A stretch of 64,000 nt of DNA from Halobacteria archaeon HArc-gm2 (GCA_025517465.1 JAOPKE010000006.1:62001-126000), one strand, 5' to 3'. Shown: positions 26,002-34,713, counted from the first letter of the stretch. Notes: a model not told the origin generated them from the sequence alone. A program made the numbers and translations.

Positions 26002-27104
26002 CGTTCACCGTAGAAGTTCTCGATCGCGTCACACACGCGGTCGACCTCTTCGTCGGTGATGCGCGGGTGCATCGGCAGCGAGAGGATGCGGTCGACGATG
26101 CGCTCGGTTCGGGGCAGCGTCGGTACGGACGCCATCTCGGCGCGGACGGCCTCGGTCTGGTGGACCGCCGTCTCGTAGTGGATACCCGTGTCGATGCCCT
26201 GCGATTCGAGGTGGTCCCGGAGCTCGTCGCGCTCGTCGCTCTGGATCACGAACAGGTGGTAGACGTGCTCCACGTCACCCCGTTCGTGGGGGAGGCGGAC
26301 CGCCGTCACCGATTCGAGGCGGTCGCGATAGCGCTCGGCCGCTCGCTGGCGTCCGGCGTTCCAGTCTGCCAGGTGCGAGAGCTGTTCGAGCGCGAACGCG
26401 GCGCTGACGTCGCCCATCCGGTGGTTCAGCCCCAGGCGGACGTGCTCGCCGTCGCCGTTGCGGCCGTGGTTGCGGTACTGGCGAGCGCGCCGGGCGATCT
26501 CGGCGTCGTCCGTGGTCAGGATGCCGCCGTCGCCGCCGACAGTCATGTTCTTCGACGGGTAGAAGCTGAAACAGCCCACGTCGCCCAGGCCTCCCGTCGG
26601 CTGGCCCTCGTAGGTCGCGCCGTGGGCCTGACAGGAGTCCTCGACGACCGCCAGGTCGTGCCGACGCGCCACGCGCCGGATCCCCTTCATGTCCGCCGGA
26701 TGGCCGTAGAGGTGTACGGGGACGATGGCCTCGGCGTTCTCGCTGCGCTCGGCCGCCCGGCCGAGGTGGTCGACGTCGATGGTGTAGGTCAGCGGGTCGA
26801 CGTCGACGAACACCGGTTCGGCGCCGAGTTCGAGTATCGGGCTCGCGCTCGCGAAGAAGGTGTGGGCCGGGACGATGACCTGGTCGCCCTCGCCGACGCC
26901 GACCGACTTCAGCGCCAGGTAGATGGCGTCCGTCCCGCTGTTGACCGCGACGGCGTGCTCGGCGTCGCACGCTTCCGCAAACGCCGCTTCGAACTGTTCG
27001 ACGAGCGGTCCCTTGACGAACCGCCCCGAGCGGAGAGCCTCCTCGACGCGAGCGACCATCTCGTCGTCAACTGCGATGTCTGTAAACGCAACCGATTCCG
27101 TCAT
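25998..27104 (-). CDS. DegT/DnrJ/EryC1/StrS family sugar aminotransferase
   Basis: The 368-residue PLP enzyme has the usual order of motifs: AVNSGTDAIYLALKSVGVG near residue 54, VPVHLYGHPADM near residue 128, VVEDSCQAHGA near residue 154 and the PLP-lysine region CFSFYPSKNMTVGGDGGIL near residue 178. It moves an amino group from glutamate to a keto-sugar nucleotide. It is followed by the Gfo/Idh dehydrogenase with a 4-base overlap, so both are one operon read leftward. The ATAACAAA element sits 34 nt before its start. Confidence 0.88.
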   Translation of the reverse strand: MTESVAFTDIAVDDEMVARVEEALRSGRFVKGPLVEQFEAAFAEACDAEHAVAVNSGTDAIYLALKSVGVGEGDQVIVPAHTFFASASPILELGAEPVFVDVDPLTYTIDVDHLGRAAERSENAEAIVPVHLYGHPADMKGIRRVARRHDLAVVEDSCQAHGATYEGQPTGGLGDVGCFSFYPSKNMTVGGDGGILTTDDAEIARRARQYRNHGRNGDGEHVRLGLNHRMGDVSAAFALEQLSHLADWNAGRQRAAERYRDRLESVTAVRLPHERGDVEHVYHLFVIQSDERDELRDHLESQGIDTGIHYETAVHQTEAVRAEMASVPTLPRTERIVDRILSLPMHPRITDEEVDRVCDAIENFYGER

Positions 27105-27130
27105 CGACTATACCGGCCACTCGCGGACGG

Positions 27131-27138
27131 TTTGTTAT
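27131..27138 (-). promoter_or_regulatory. ATAACAA promoter element
   Basis: On the minus strand ATAACAAA lies 34 nt before the ATG at 27104, in the same relation as for the plus-strand genes. Confidence 0.5.
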
Positions 27139-27290
27139 AGAGAAAGTACCCCAGAGCCGCCGTTTTTAGGCGTCGCTGAACGGGATCGGAGGATGTTGCC
27201 GGTAACTGACGGCGATCTGGAAGCGCGAGGGAGCGAGCGGCAGGGAGTGCCTGTTCGCGAGAATTGAGTTTGGCTTGCCGGCGAGTGGGG

Positions 27291-27812
27291 TTAGGCTTCG
27301 TCCCACTGGTCCCGATTCTGGCGAACTGTCTCCAGACGTTCGATCTGCTCGCGAATGGTCTGCCAGTCGACGAGGTCCCGCCTCACGGCCTCGACGTCGA
27401 CACGGTCAGCGTGTTCGAGCGCGTCGACGTCGGACGGTCGATCGGCGTCGAACCGTTCCCGTAACGACGCCGCCTGATTCGCTAATTCGTGCAATCGGTC
27501 CCGAAGTTCGGCCCGTGACAGTTGAGCCAGGCGGTTTCGCTTTCGCCACTCGAAGTACGAATCGTTGCGAGCGAACGTGTCCGGACTCTCGCCCGTCTGT
27601 TCGAGGACGCCGATGTCGGCGAGTTTGCGAAGGTGTCGGCGAGCGGTGTCGACGGCACAGTCGGCCCGCTCCGCGATAGTCGCGACTCGCGTCGGCTCGT
27701 GAAGCTGGAGCGCCGCGCGATAGACGCGTTCGTCGGCCGGCTGTGACGCCAACTCGTCCGCAAATTCGTTGGAGAGCGACGAGTCGACGGGCGGTGTCGG
27801 CTCCCCTGGCAT
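27291..27812 (-). CDS. DUF7342-like winged-helix protein
   Basis: The 173-residue protein starts at MPGEPTPPVDSSLSNEF and has a winged helix in its first half: RVYRAALQLHEPTRVATIAERADCAVDTARRHLRKLADIGVLEQ, residues about 36-79. The second half is helical and rich in Arg and Glu (RLAQLSRAELRDRLHELANQ), probably a coiled dimerisation region. The order matches the haloarchaeal DUF7342 group. It is divergent from the epimerase at 27993 and may control nearby genes. Confidence 0.7.
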   Translation of the reverse strand: MPGEPTPPVDSSLSNEFADELASQPADERVYRAALQLHEPTRVATIAERADCAVDTARRHLRKLADIGVLEQTGESPDTFARNDSYFEWRKRNRLAQLSRAELRDRLHELANQAASLRERFDADRPSDVDALEHADRVDVEAVRRDLVDWQTIREQIERLETVRQNRDQWDEA

Positions 27813-27992
27813 GCGCGAGTATTGCAGTGTGGGGACTATAATAGTTGACGGGCGGGTGCGCGTTACTCGTCGCTCCGTGAGTCGACAGTGAGGCGGCAAT
27901 TGTCGAATTCGCGCGAAGGCACCAACTTCCGGCCGGCGGAACATGTTGGTAGCGGTATTACTTTACGCGTTCCTCGAATCGTCGGGGACAAC

Positions 27993-28907
27993 ATGACCGA
28001 CGGCGACCTGACCGGGCAGACGGTGCTCGTAACCGGCGGCGCGGGGTTCGTCGGGAGCCACCTCGCCGAATCGCTGACCGACGCGGCCGAGGTGCGCGTC
28101 CTCGACGACCTCTCGAACGGCGACGCCGGCGACGTTCCCGCGCACGCGAGACTGATCGAAGGAGACGTCCACGACCGGGCGACGGTGCGGGAGGCGATGG
28201 ACGGTGCGGACGTCGTCTTCCACGAGGCGGCGATGGTCTCCGTCCCCGCCTCCGTCGAGGCGCCGATGGACTGCCACGGCGTGAACGGGACGGCGACGCT
28301 CCAGTTGCTCGACGTCGCCCGCCAGACCGACAGCCGAGTCGTGCTGGCGTCGAGTGCAGCGATCTACGGCCACCCCGAGTCGGTCCCGGTCCCGGAGTCG
28401 GCTCCCAAACGCCCCGCCTCGCCGTACGGCGTCGAGAAGCTGGCGAACGACGAATACGCGCGCGTGTACGCGGAGCAGTACGGACTGGAGACGGTTGCGC
28501 TCAGGTACTTCAACATCTACGGGCCGCGCCAGACCGGCCAGTACAGCGGCGTCATCAGCGTCTTCCTCGACCAGGCCCGCGCCGGTGACCCGATCACCGT
28601 CGAGGGCGAGGGCGGCCAGACGCGCGACTTCGTCCACGTCGACGACGTGGTGGCGGCGAATCGGCTGGCGGCGACGACGGCAGAACGGGGCAGCGCGTAC
28701 AACGTCGGCACCGGGTCGAGCGTCACGGTCCGCGAACTGGCGGAAATCGTCCGCGACGTCGTCGGCGCGGACGTCCCTATCGAACACGTCGACCCGCGGC
28801 CCAACGACATCCAGCGCAGCTGCGCCGACGTCTCGAAGGCCAGGGACGAACTCGGGTTCGAACCGACCGTCTCGCTCCGGGACGGACTCGCGACGACGAT
28901 CGCATAG
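27993..28907 (+). CDS. NAD-dependent epimerase/dehydratase (GalE-like SDR)
   Basis: The 304-residue extended SDR protein opens with VLVTGGAGFVGSHLAESL, the NAD-binding GxxGxxG. ASSAAIYGHPESVPVPES and the catalytic YGVEKLANDEYARVY (Tyr-x3-Lys) near residue 143 follow. LRYFNIYGPRQ and DFVHVDDVV complete the family. It probably epimerises or dehydrates a UDP- or dTDP-sugar for the glycan pathway. The ATG at 27993 is chosen because the Rossmann strand begins about 9 residues later. It has no ATAACAA element. Confidence 0.87.
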   Translation: MTDGDLTGQTVLVTGGAGFVGSHLAESLTDAAEVRVLDDLSNGDAGDVPAHARLIEGDVHDRATVREAMDGADVVFHEAAMVSVPASVEAPMDCHGVNGTATLQLLDVARQTDSRVVLASSAAIYGHPESVPVPESAPKRPASPYGVEKLANDEYARVYAEQYGLETVALRYFNIYGPRQTGQYSGVISVFLDQARAGDPITVEGEGGQTRDFVHVDDVVAANRLAATTAERGSAYNVGTGSSVTVRELAEIVRDVVGADVPIEHVDPRPNDIQRSCADVSKARDELGFEPTVSLRDGLATTIA

Positions 28908-29210
28908 TGGCTACCAGCCGCTGATCACGTTCTACGCAGGCGCGCGCCACTCCGGGCTGAAACGAGGGACCGGACCCGCCTGATCGTCGACGTCGAATCG
29001 CAGGATAGGACCGGATCGGTCGTCCTCGGTCGCGAGCGGCCATCCTCGGAGCGCGCTCCCGACCGGCCGAACCGACGAGTCGCCGATCCGTGAACGCGTT
29101 CCCTGATAAATGACCCGACCGTTCGTTCGGTAAGGAGGTCGCTACTGCCGGGAGCCGCCGGATCGAGTTCGCCGGACGCGGAGCGGGCCGATTCGAACGA
29201 CCAACAAACA
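28908..29210. other. gene-free stretch
   Basis: No gene or repeat was recognised here. It ends at the promoter of the HalOD1 gene. Confidence 0.45.
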
Positions 29211-29218
29211 CATATAGG
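29211..29218 (+). promoter_or_regulatory. TATA-like box of the HalOD1 gene at 29240
   Basis: CATATAGG lies about 25 nt before the ATG, the expected place for a leaderless archaeal promoter. Confidence 0.5.
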
Positions 29219-29239
29219 GAAACGAGTGATCGAGAGGAT

Positions 29240-29524
29240 ATGACCTATCCCAGTACCGATGGTGGGGAAGGGGTGGCAGCACCTGCGAGCGAGAGCCGTT
29301 CGAACCCACCCAGCACGCGCGTGGCGTATCGACTGGCCGAGGAGAGCGATAAAGCGATCGAGGCGCTCCGGCCGCTGGCCGAGTCCGTCGACCCGGAGGC
29401 GTTAGACGCGCTCTTCGACGGCCGAGCGGCGGAGAACGCCTACGTGACGTTCCGTCACGAGGGATTCACGATCACGGTCACCGGAAACGGGGACGTGCTC
29501 GTCGATCCCGTCGACGTCGAGTAA
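29240..29524 (+). CDS. HalOD1 output domain protein
   Basis: The 94-residue protein has the pattern of the haloarchaeal output domain HalOD1: VAYRLAEESDKAIEALRPLAESVDP, then ALDALFDGRA, and a beta hairpin TFRHEGFTITVTGNGDVLVDP. HalOD1 domains occur alone or at the end of haloarchaeal signalling proteins, and their action is not established. Three more HalOD1 proteins lie in this window (36121, 44540, 57596). Confidence 0.83.
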   Translation: MTYPSTDGGEGVAAPASESRSNPPSTRVAYRLAEESDKAIEALRPLAESVDPEALDALFDGRAAENAYVTFRHEGFTITVTGNGDVLVDPVDVE

Positions 29525-29620
29525 TCGGTACTTGACTGCAGGTCCGATTGGCTACCGGTCTGCACCCACTCGCTAAGCAGGACATTACTTTCGGCCCGAG
29601 ACCCCTGTGATCGCGTGTTC

Positions 29621-29776
29621 ATGAACGGTCGATTGACGGAAAGCGAATGGCAGCGTATCGCGGAGTTCGCGGAGACACCGAAGCACCAGCGCTGTCCCGA
29701 GCAGTTGCTCCCGGACTGCAGCGAGGCGCTCTCGGAGACCAGAGACGGTGCCGAGGGCGCGCGTCGGGACAAGTGA
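29621..29776 (+). CDS. 51-residue hypothetical protein
   Basis: The short ORF begins MNGRLTESEWQRIAEFAETP and continues to ETRDGAEGARRDK. Its composition (acidic, one Trp, helical start) is like real haloarchaeal small proteins, and the ATG has a plausible upstream region. It is unrecognised, and a chance ORF cannot be excluded. Confidence 0.45.
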   Translation: MNGRLTESEWQRIAEFAETPKHQRCPEQLLPDCSEALSETRDGAEGARRDK

Positions 29777-29828
29777 CGACCAACAGTTGTGCAGTACCGA
29801 CCGAGGGGTGCGTCGTTACGGCCGACGC

Positions 29829-30107
29829 TCAGGTCATGTTCTCTGTCTCGATCGTCTCCCACACCTGATTGCCGCGGTCGGTGATGCCGTAGACGCGGCC
29901 CTTCTTCCTGTCTTCCGAGACCAGGAGCTCAACGAGTTCGTGGTCCCGTAGTTCCTGGAGCGCACGCGAGACGTGCGCGACGCTCAGGCCGGTGTCGTCC
30001 GCGATCCGCGAGGGCGTCGCCGGTCCGTCGGACAGACGCCGAAGCGTTGCGATCCTGTACCGGGAGCTGATGACGTAGCTCACGTCGTCCCATTCGGTCG
30101 CGACCAT
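29829..30107 (-). CDS. small winged-helix DNA-binding protein
   Basis: The 92-residue protein is nearly all winged helix: SSRYRIATLRRLSDGPATPSRIADDTGLSVAHVSRALQEL (residues about 14-53), then HELVELLVSEDRKKGRVYGITDRG as strand and wing. It resembles haloarchaeal MarR/ArsR-like regulators. Target unknown. It stands alone between short genes. Confidence 0.77.
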   Translation of the reverse strand: MVATEWDDVSYVISSRYRIATLRRLSDGPATPSRIADDTGLSVAHVSRALQELRDHELVELLVSEDRKKGRVYGITDRGNQVWETIETENMT

Positions 30108-30288
30108 GTCAGTATCCAGATCCTCCCCGACAGTAGCGCCGGACGCTGGCTCGCCCGCTACGGTCGGCGCGTGCTATCGGTCGGTCTCCGTCTCGGAGTT
30201 CGAGAGTGTCGTGTTTAGTCATTTCGTCGTTTCTGGTTTCCCGTTCACAGTAGGCAGACGTTTGTCGGTACGAGCGCGGAACCACCAC

Positions 30289-30819
30289 TCACTCCGGCGG
30301 CATCTCGATGTGCTGGCGAGCGGTCGAGACGTAGTGGGCCACCGAGAGAACCAGAAAACTCGCCACCAGGAGGCCACCGACCGCCAGGAGCGGGATGGCC
30401 CCGAACAGGCCGACCTCGAGCCACGCGAGTACGAACACGAGCGCGCCCACGGCCGACAGTCCCAGGTACAGGTAGTGCCACGGAATCGACGAATCGCTAT
30501 CGGTGAGATAGTCGTCGATGACCGAGGTCCGGTCCGTGAGGTGCACGGTGCCGCTGTCCTGGTCGTACTCCACGAGCCCGACGTCGGTGAGCTTCGGGAT
30601 GTGGGTCTGATACAGTGAGACGTACACTCGCTTTCGATCCTGGTCTGTGAGTTCCGATTCGTCGGTGTCGTTCTCCCACGCAGCGATCGCCTTTGCCAGC
30701 TCGTTCAGTTCGACTGTATCGTCGATCTCACGCAGATAGTACAGGACGAACCGACGTCTCGGATTGCTCAAGACGTCGAACACGTCACTTTGTGAGATGT
30801 CTGGGTGTTTTGACGACAT
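30289..30819 (-). CDS. DUF7344 winged-helix protein with two membrane segments
   Basis: The 176-residue protein has the DUF7344 HTH region: VFDVLSNPRRRFVLYYLRE, then LAKAIAAWENDTDESELTDQDRKRVYVSLYQTHIPKL and VGLVEYDQDSGTVHLT. Two hydrophobic helices follow (about residues 114-134 and 138-160), so the DNA-binding part is held at the membrane. It is very similar in plan to the proteins at 35123 and 57942. These are likely transcription regulators. Their targets are unknown. Confidence 0.82.
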   Translation of the reverse strand: MSSKHPDISQSDVFDVLSNPRRRFVLYYLREIDDTVELNELAKAIAAWENDTDESELTDQDRKRVYVSLYQTHIPKLTDVGLVEYDQDSGTVHLTDRTSVIDDYLTDSDSSIPWHYLYLGLSAVGALVFVLAWLEVGLFGAIPLLAVGGLLVASFLVLSVAHYVSTARQHIEMPPE

Positions 30820-31087
30820 CAGGACCTACGAGTGGTTTTCACCGGGAGTACGCTGGTTGCGGGCAGTCAGTAGGCGAAGCGATGACCACACCGACGAAAC
30901 AAGTGTCCACCCCTTTGTTACAACCAGCTTATCAACAATCAATCAGTAAAGGCGCCGCATTCGATCGGCCGCAGGAGGCCCCTGCGACGGGAATGGGGCG
31001 GCTGTTCAAGACGGGATTATTTCACCAGTTCTGGCGGTAAGACCGCCGTATCCCCCGAAGCGGCGCTTTACCGCCGAAAACGCGCAC

Positions 31088-31095
31088 ATAACAAA
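31088..31095 (+). promoter_or_regulatory. ATAACAA promoter element
   Basis: ATAACAAA lies 34 nt before the GTG of a leader ORF at 31122 that overlaps the aminotransferase at 31259. Confidence 0.5.
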
Positions 31096-31121
31096 ACGTC
31101 ATTTGATCGATAGCTGTGACT

Positions 31122-31262
31122 GTGACGGAACGCACTACAGTCGCAGTGATTTCCACTGTCGCCGACGGAAGACGGCCAGTTCGGCGGCGTAATCCCGAAT
31201 TTACGGGCCGCCGCCCGGGGCCCTCCCGGACCACTTCGCCGCCCGGAGGTGGGCGGACGTGA
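31122..31262 (+). CDS. 46-residue leader ORF with GTGA overlap to the aminotransferase
   Basis: The ORF begins with GTG, 34 nt after ATAACAAA, and reads MTERTTVAVISTVADGRR onward, rich in Arg and Pro near its end. Its TGA at 31260-31262 overlaps the GTG of the aminotransferase at 31259. A strong Shine-Dalgarno-like GGAGGTG at 31245-31251 lies 7 nt before that GTG. This is the clearest of the three leader ORFs in the glycan locus and suggests coupling of translation from a leaderless mRNA. Confidence 0.5.
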   Translation: MTERTTVAVISTVADGRRPVRRRNPEFTGRRPGPSRTTSPPGGGRT

Positions 31263-32368
31263 CCGCCTCGCAGGACGTCCGACCGACGGTCGCTATCGCC
31301 GACCCGGACGTCGGTGAACGCGAGATGGCCAGCGTCCGCGACGTGCTCGCGTCGGGCCAGCTCAGCGCCGGCGAGACCGTCCAGTCGTTCGAAGCAGAGT
31401 TCGCCAGCTACTGCGGCGTCGACCACGGCGTCGCGACGAGCAACGGAACGACGGCCCTCCACACCGCGCTGGAAGCCCTCGACCTCGGCGAGGGGGACAC
31501 GGTCCTCACCACGCCCCTGTCGTTCGTCGCGACGGCGAACGCCGTCCGCCTCGTCGGGGCCGAACCGGTCTTCGCCGACGTCAACCCGTCGACGTACAAC
31601 CTCGACCCGAGCGCGGTCGAGGCGAAGATTCGTGCCCTGGACGGCGACGTCGACGCCATCCTGGCCGTCCACCTGTACGGACTCCCCGCGCCGATGGACC
31701 GCCTCCGGGACGTCGCCGACCGCTACGACGTCCCGCTGATCGAGGACGCCGCCCAGGCCCACGGGGCCGAATTCGACGGCGACAGGGTCGGCTCGCTCGG
31801 CGACGTGGCCTGTTTCTCCTTTTACCCGACGAAGAACATGACCACGGGCGAGGGCGGGATGATAACCACCGACTGCGCGGACGTGGCCGAGCGCGCGGCC
31901 GCGTTCATCAATCACGGGCGCGACGACGACAACCGCCACCAGCGCGTCGGTCACAACTTCCGCATGACCGACCTGGCGGCCGCCATCGGCCGCGTCCAGC
32001 TCCAGAAGCTCTCCGGGTACGTCCAGGCCCGCCGGGAGAACGCCGCCCGGTACACGGACGCGCTGCGCGACAGCCCGATCCGGGCGCCGGTCGAGCCGGA
32101 CGGGTATCGCCACTCGTACCACCAGTACACGATCCGGGCCGAGGACCGCGACGACCTCCAGGCGCATCTGAGCGAGTACGGCGTCGACTCGGCGGTGTAC
32201 TACCCGACTGCCATCCACGAACAGCCCGCCTACGACGACGTCGACCACGGGGCGCCCAACGCCGAGCAGGCGACCGAGGACGTCCTCTCGATCCCCGTCC
32301 ACCCGAACCTCACCGACCGCGACCGGACCGCCGTCGCGAATGCACTCGCCGAGTACTCACATGACTAA
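31259..32368 (+). CDS. DegT/DnrJ/EryC1/StrS family sugar aminotransferase (WbpE-like)
   Basis: The 369-residue PLP enzyme has GVATSNGTTALHTALEALDLG near residue 60, AVHLYGLPAPMDRL near residue 136, IEDAAQAHGAEF near residue 161 and the PLP lysine in CFSFYPTKNMTTGEGGMI near residue 184. It starts with GTG after a GGAGGTG site. The next genes are a Gfo/Idh dehydrogenase (8-base overlap) and a UDP-sugar 6-dehydrogenase. The order aminotransferase, 3-dehydrogenase, 6-dehydrogenase is what a diacetamido-uronic acid pathway (WbpE, WbpB, WbpA) would need. Confidence 0.88.
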   Translation: MTASQDVRPTVAIADPDVGEREMASVRDVLASGQLSAGETVQSFEAEFASYCGVDHGVATSNGTTALHTALEALDLGEGDTVLTTPLSFVATANAVRLVGAEPVFADVNPSTYNLDPSAVEAKIRALDGDVDAILAVHLYGLPAPMDRLRDVADRYDVPLIEDAAQAHGAEFDGDRVGSLGDVACFSFYPTKNMTTGEGGMITTDCADVAERAAAFINHGRDDDNRHQRVGHNFRMTDLAAAIGRVQLQKLSGYVQARRENAARYTDALRDSPIRAPVEPDGYRHSYHQYTIRAEDRDDLQAHLSEYGVDSAVYYPTAIHEQPAYDDVDHGAPNAEQATEDVLSIPVHPNLTDRDRTAVANALAEYSHD

Positions 32369-33362
32369 CAGAGAGATACTGCGGGCTGGCGTCGTCGGCG
32401 TCGGCTCCATGGGAAGCCACCACGCACGGGTCTACAACGAACTGCCGAACGTCGAACTCGTCGGCGTCGCCGACGCGGACGCCTCGCGTGCGGAATCGAC
32501 TGCGAACACCTACGGGACCGAGGCCGTCCCGACCGAGGAGCTCCTCGACGCCGTGGACGTGACATCCATCTCCGTCCCGACCGGCTACCACCACGACGTC
32601 GCCACGTCGGCCATGCAACGGGACGTGTCCGTCCTCGTCGAGAAGCCGTTCGTCACGGACGCCGAGAATGGCCGGGACCTGATCCGCATGGCCCGGGATC
32701 GGGACCTGACGCTCCAGGTCGGCCACATCGAGCGGTTCAACCCGGTCGTGGACGTCCTCGCCGACCTGCTGCCCGACCTGGACGTCATCGCCGTCGCCGC
32801 CCGGCGGCTGGGCCCGCCGGTCGACCGCGACGGCAACGACGACATCGTGATGGACCTGATGATCCACGACATCGACCTGGTCCTCTCGCTGGTCGAGCGC
32901 GACCTGGAGGCCGTCTCCGCCATGAGCGCGCGCGGCAAGGACCACGTCGCCGCCCAGTTGCAGTTCTCGGGCGACGTCGTCGGGTCGCTCACCGCCAGTC
33001 GGGTCACCCAGGAGAAGATCCGCGACCTGTCGATCACGGCCCGGGACTGCCTGGTCCACGTCGACTACATGGACCAGTCGGTGGAGATCCACCGCCACTC
33101 GTCGCCGGAGTACGAGACCGAGGACGGCGACGTGCGCTTCCGCCACGAGAGCGTCGTCGAGCGGCCGTCGGTCGACAGCGGCGAACCGCTCAAGCGCGAA
33201 CTGCGGTCGTTCGTCGACGCGGCCCGGAACGGTCACGAGCCAGAGGTGACCGGCGCCGACGGGCTCCGGGCGCTCTCGGTCGCCGAACAGATCAGCGACG
33301 TCGCGACGTCGCGCGTCCACGGGGAAGCGGAGGTGAACCCGAGTGAAGTCACGACAGTCTGA
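32361..33362 (+). CDS. Gfo/Idh/MocA family sugar-nucleotide dehydrogenase (WbpB-like)
   Basis: The 333-residue protein opens with LRAGVVGVGSMGSHHARVYN (Rossmann Gly motif). SISVPTGYHHDVATSAM, VLVEKPFVTDAENG (EKP motif near residue 93) and a C-terminal domain with MIHDIDLVLSLVERDLEA near residue 174 follow. It probably oxidises C3 of a UDP-HexNAcA so that the aminotransferase just upstream can act. It overlaps the upstream gene by 8 bases and the downstream one by 20, so translation is coupled. Confidence 0.86.
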   Translation: MTNREILRAGVVGVGSMGSHHARVYNELPNVELVGVADADASRAESTANTYGTEAVPTEELLDAVDVTSISVPTGYHHDVATSAMQRDVSVLVEKPFVTDAENGRDLIRMARDRDLTLQVGHIERFNPVVDVLADLLPDLDVIAVAARRLGPPVDRDGNDDIVMDLMIHDIDLVLSLVERDLEAVSAMSARGKDHVAAQLQFSGDVVGSLTASRVTQEKIRDLSITARDCLVHVDYMDQSVEIHRHSSPEYETEDGDVRFRHESVVERPSVDSGEPLKRELRSFVDAARNGHEPEVTGADGLRALSVAEQISDVATSRVHGEAEVNPSEVTTV

Positions 33363-34713
33363 GCGGGGCCTCTACGGCGCCGACCTCGACGAGGCGCGCC
33401 AGCGAGTCGCGCTCGTCAGCGGCGAGGTGCCGGTGGCCGTCTACGGCCTCGGCAAGATGGGGCTGCCGCTGGCCGGCGTCTACGCCGAGGTGACCGGCAA
33501 CGTCGTCGGCGTCGACGTCGACGAGTCGGTCGCCGAGACCGTCGATTCCGGCGGCTGTCACGTCGAGGGCGAACCCGGCCTCGCCGAACTGGTCGAAGAG
33601 CGGGTGAACGAGGGCGCATTGTCGGCGACCCACGAGCCGACAGTTGCTGCGTCGGCCGCGAGCGTCCACGTCGTCATCGTCCCGACGCTGCTCACCGACG
33701 ACAACGAACCCGACCTCGCGACACTTCGGGCCGCGGTCGAGTCGATCGGTGCGGGGCTGAGCGAGGGAGACGTCGTGGTCATCGAGTCGACGGTCCCGCC
33801 GGGCACGTGTCGGGACGTCGTCCTGCCCCTGCTGTGTGAGGTGAGCGGGCTCGACGAGGGAGCGTTCGGCCTCGCCTTCTGTCCCGAACGGACCTCCAGC
33901 GGCCGGGCGCTCGAAGATATCAGGGGGTCGTACCCGAAGGTCGTCGGCGGCGTCGACGAGGAGAGCACGCGCGTCGCCGCACTGATCTACGACCAGGTCA
34001 CCGACAACGACGTCATCGAGACGGACGACGCGACGACGGCGGAGTGCGTGAAGGTGTTCGAGGGCGTCTACCGCGACGTCAACATCGCGCTGGCCAACGA
34101 ACTCGGCCGGCTCACCGACGACCTGTCGGTCGACGTCACCGAGGCCATCGACGTCGCGAACACCCAGCCGTTCTGCGACATCCACACGCCAGGACCGGGC
34201 GTCGGCGGCCACTGCATCCCGGTGTACCCGTACTTCCTGACCGAACAGGTCGACTACGACCTCCCGCTGGTCCGGACCGCGCGCGCCGTCAACGACCGGA
34301 TGTCGGAGTTCGTCGTCCGGAAAGTCGACCAGTTGCTCGCGGACCGACGCCAGGCCCTGGAGGATTCGTCCGTGCTGTTGCTCGGCGCCACCTACCGCGC
34401 GGGCGTCGCCGAGACGCGCAAGGCACCGGCACGCGCAGTCGCGCGCCACCTCGTCGAGCTCGGCGCCGACGTCACGCTGACCGACCCGATGCTCGAGGCC
34501 GACGACGTCGCGTCGTGGCCCGGGACCTTCGTGCCCACGACGGCCGTCGAGACAGACGCCTTCGACGCCGTCGCGCTCCTGACGGCCCACGACGAGTTCG
34601 AGTCGCTGGATCCGGCGGCGTTCGGCGACGCGGCCATCCTCGATACGCGCCGCGCGCTGGCGTCCGGGACGCGCGATCGGCCCCATTACGCCCTCGGACG
34701 CGGCACGAAGTAA
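33343..34713 (+). CDS. UDP-sugar 6-dehydrogenase (WecC/WbpA type)
   Basis: The 456-residue nucleotide-sugar dehydrogenase starts with GTG and has VAVYGLGKMGLPLAGVYAE (NAD site) near residue 27. VIVPTLLTDDNEPDL follows, then VIESTVPPGTCRDVVLP and LAFCPERTSSGRALEDI near residue 180. The catalytic Cys lies in PGPGVGGHCIPVYPYFL near residue 290. The C-terminal NAD-like domain has LLLGATYRAGVAETRKAPA. It oxidises a UDP-HexNAc to its uronic acid, using NAD twice. It closes the three-gene sugar operon that starts at 31259. Confidence 0.9.
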   Translation: MKSRQSERGLYGADLDEARQRVALVSGEVPVAVYGLGKMGLPLAGVYAEVTGNVVGVDVDESVAETVDSGGCHVEGEPGLAELVEERVNEGALSATHEPTVAASAASVHVVIVPTLLTDDNEPDLATLRAAVESIGAGLSEGDVVVIESTVPPGTCRDVVLPLLCEVSGLDEGAFGLAFCPERTSSGRALEDIRGSYPKVVGGVDEESTRVAALIYDQVTDNDVIETDDATTAECVKVFEGVYRDVNIALANELGRLTDDLSVDVTEAIDVANTQPFCDIHTPGPGVGGHCIPVYPYFLTEQVDYDLPLVRTARAVNDRMSEFVVRKVDQLLADRRQALEDSSVLLLGATYRAGVAETRKAPARAVARHLVELGADVTLTDPMLEADDVASWPGTFVPTTAVETDAFDAVALLTAHDEFESLDPAAFGDAAILDTRRALASGTRDRPHYALGRGTK

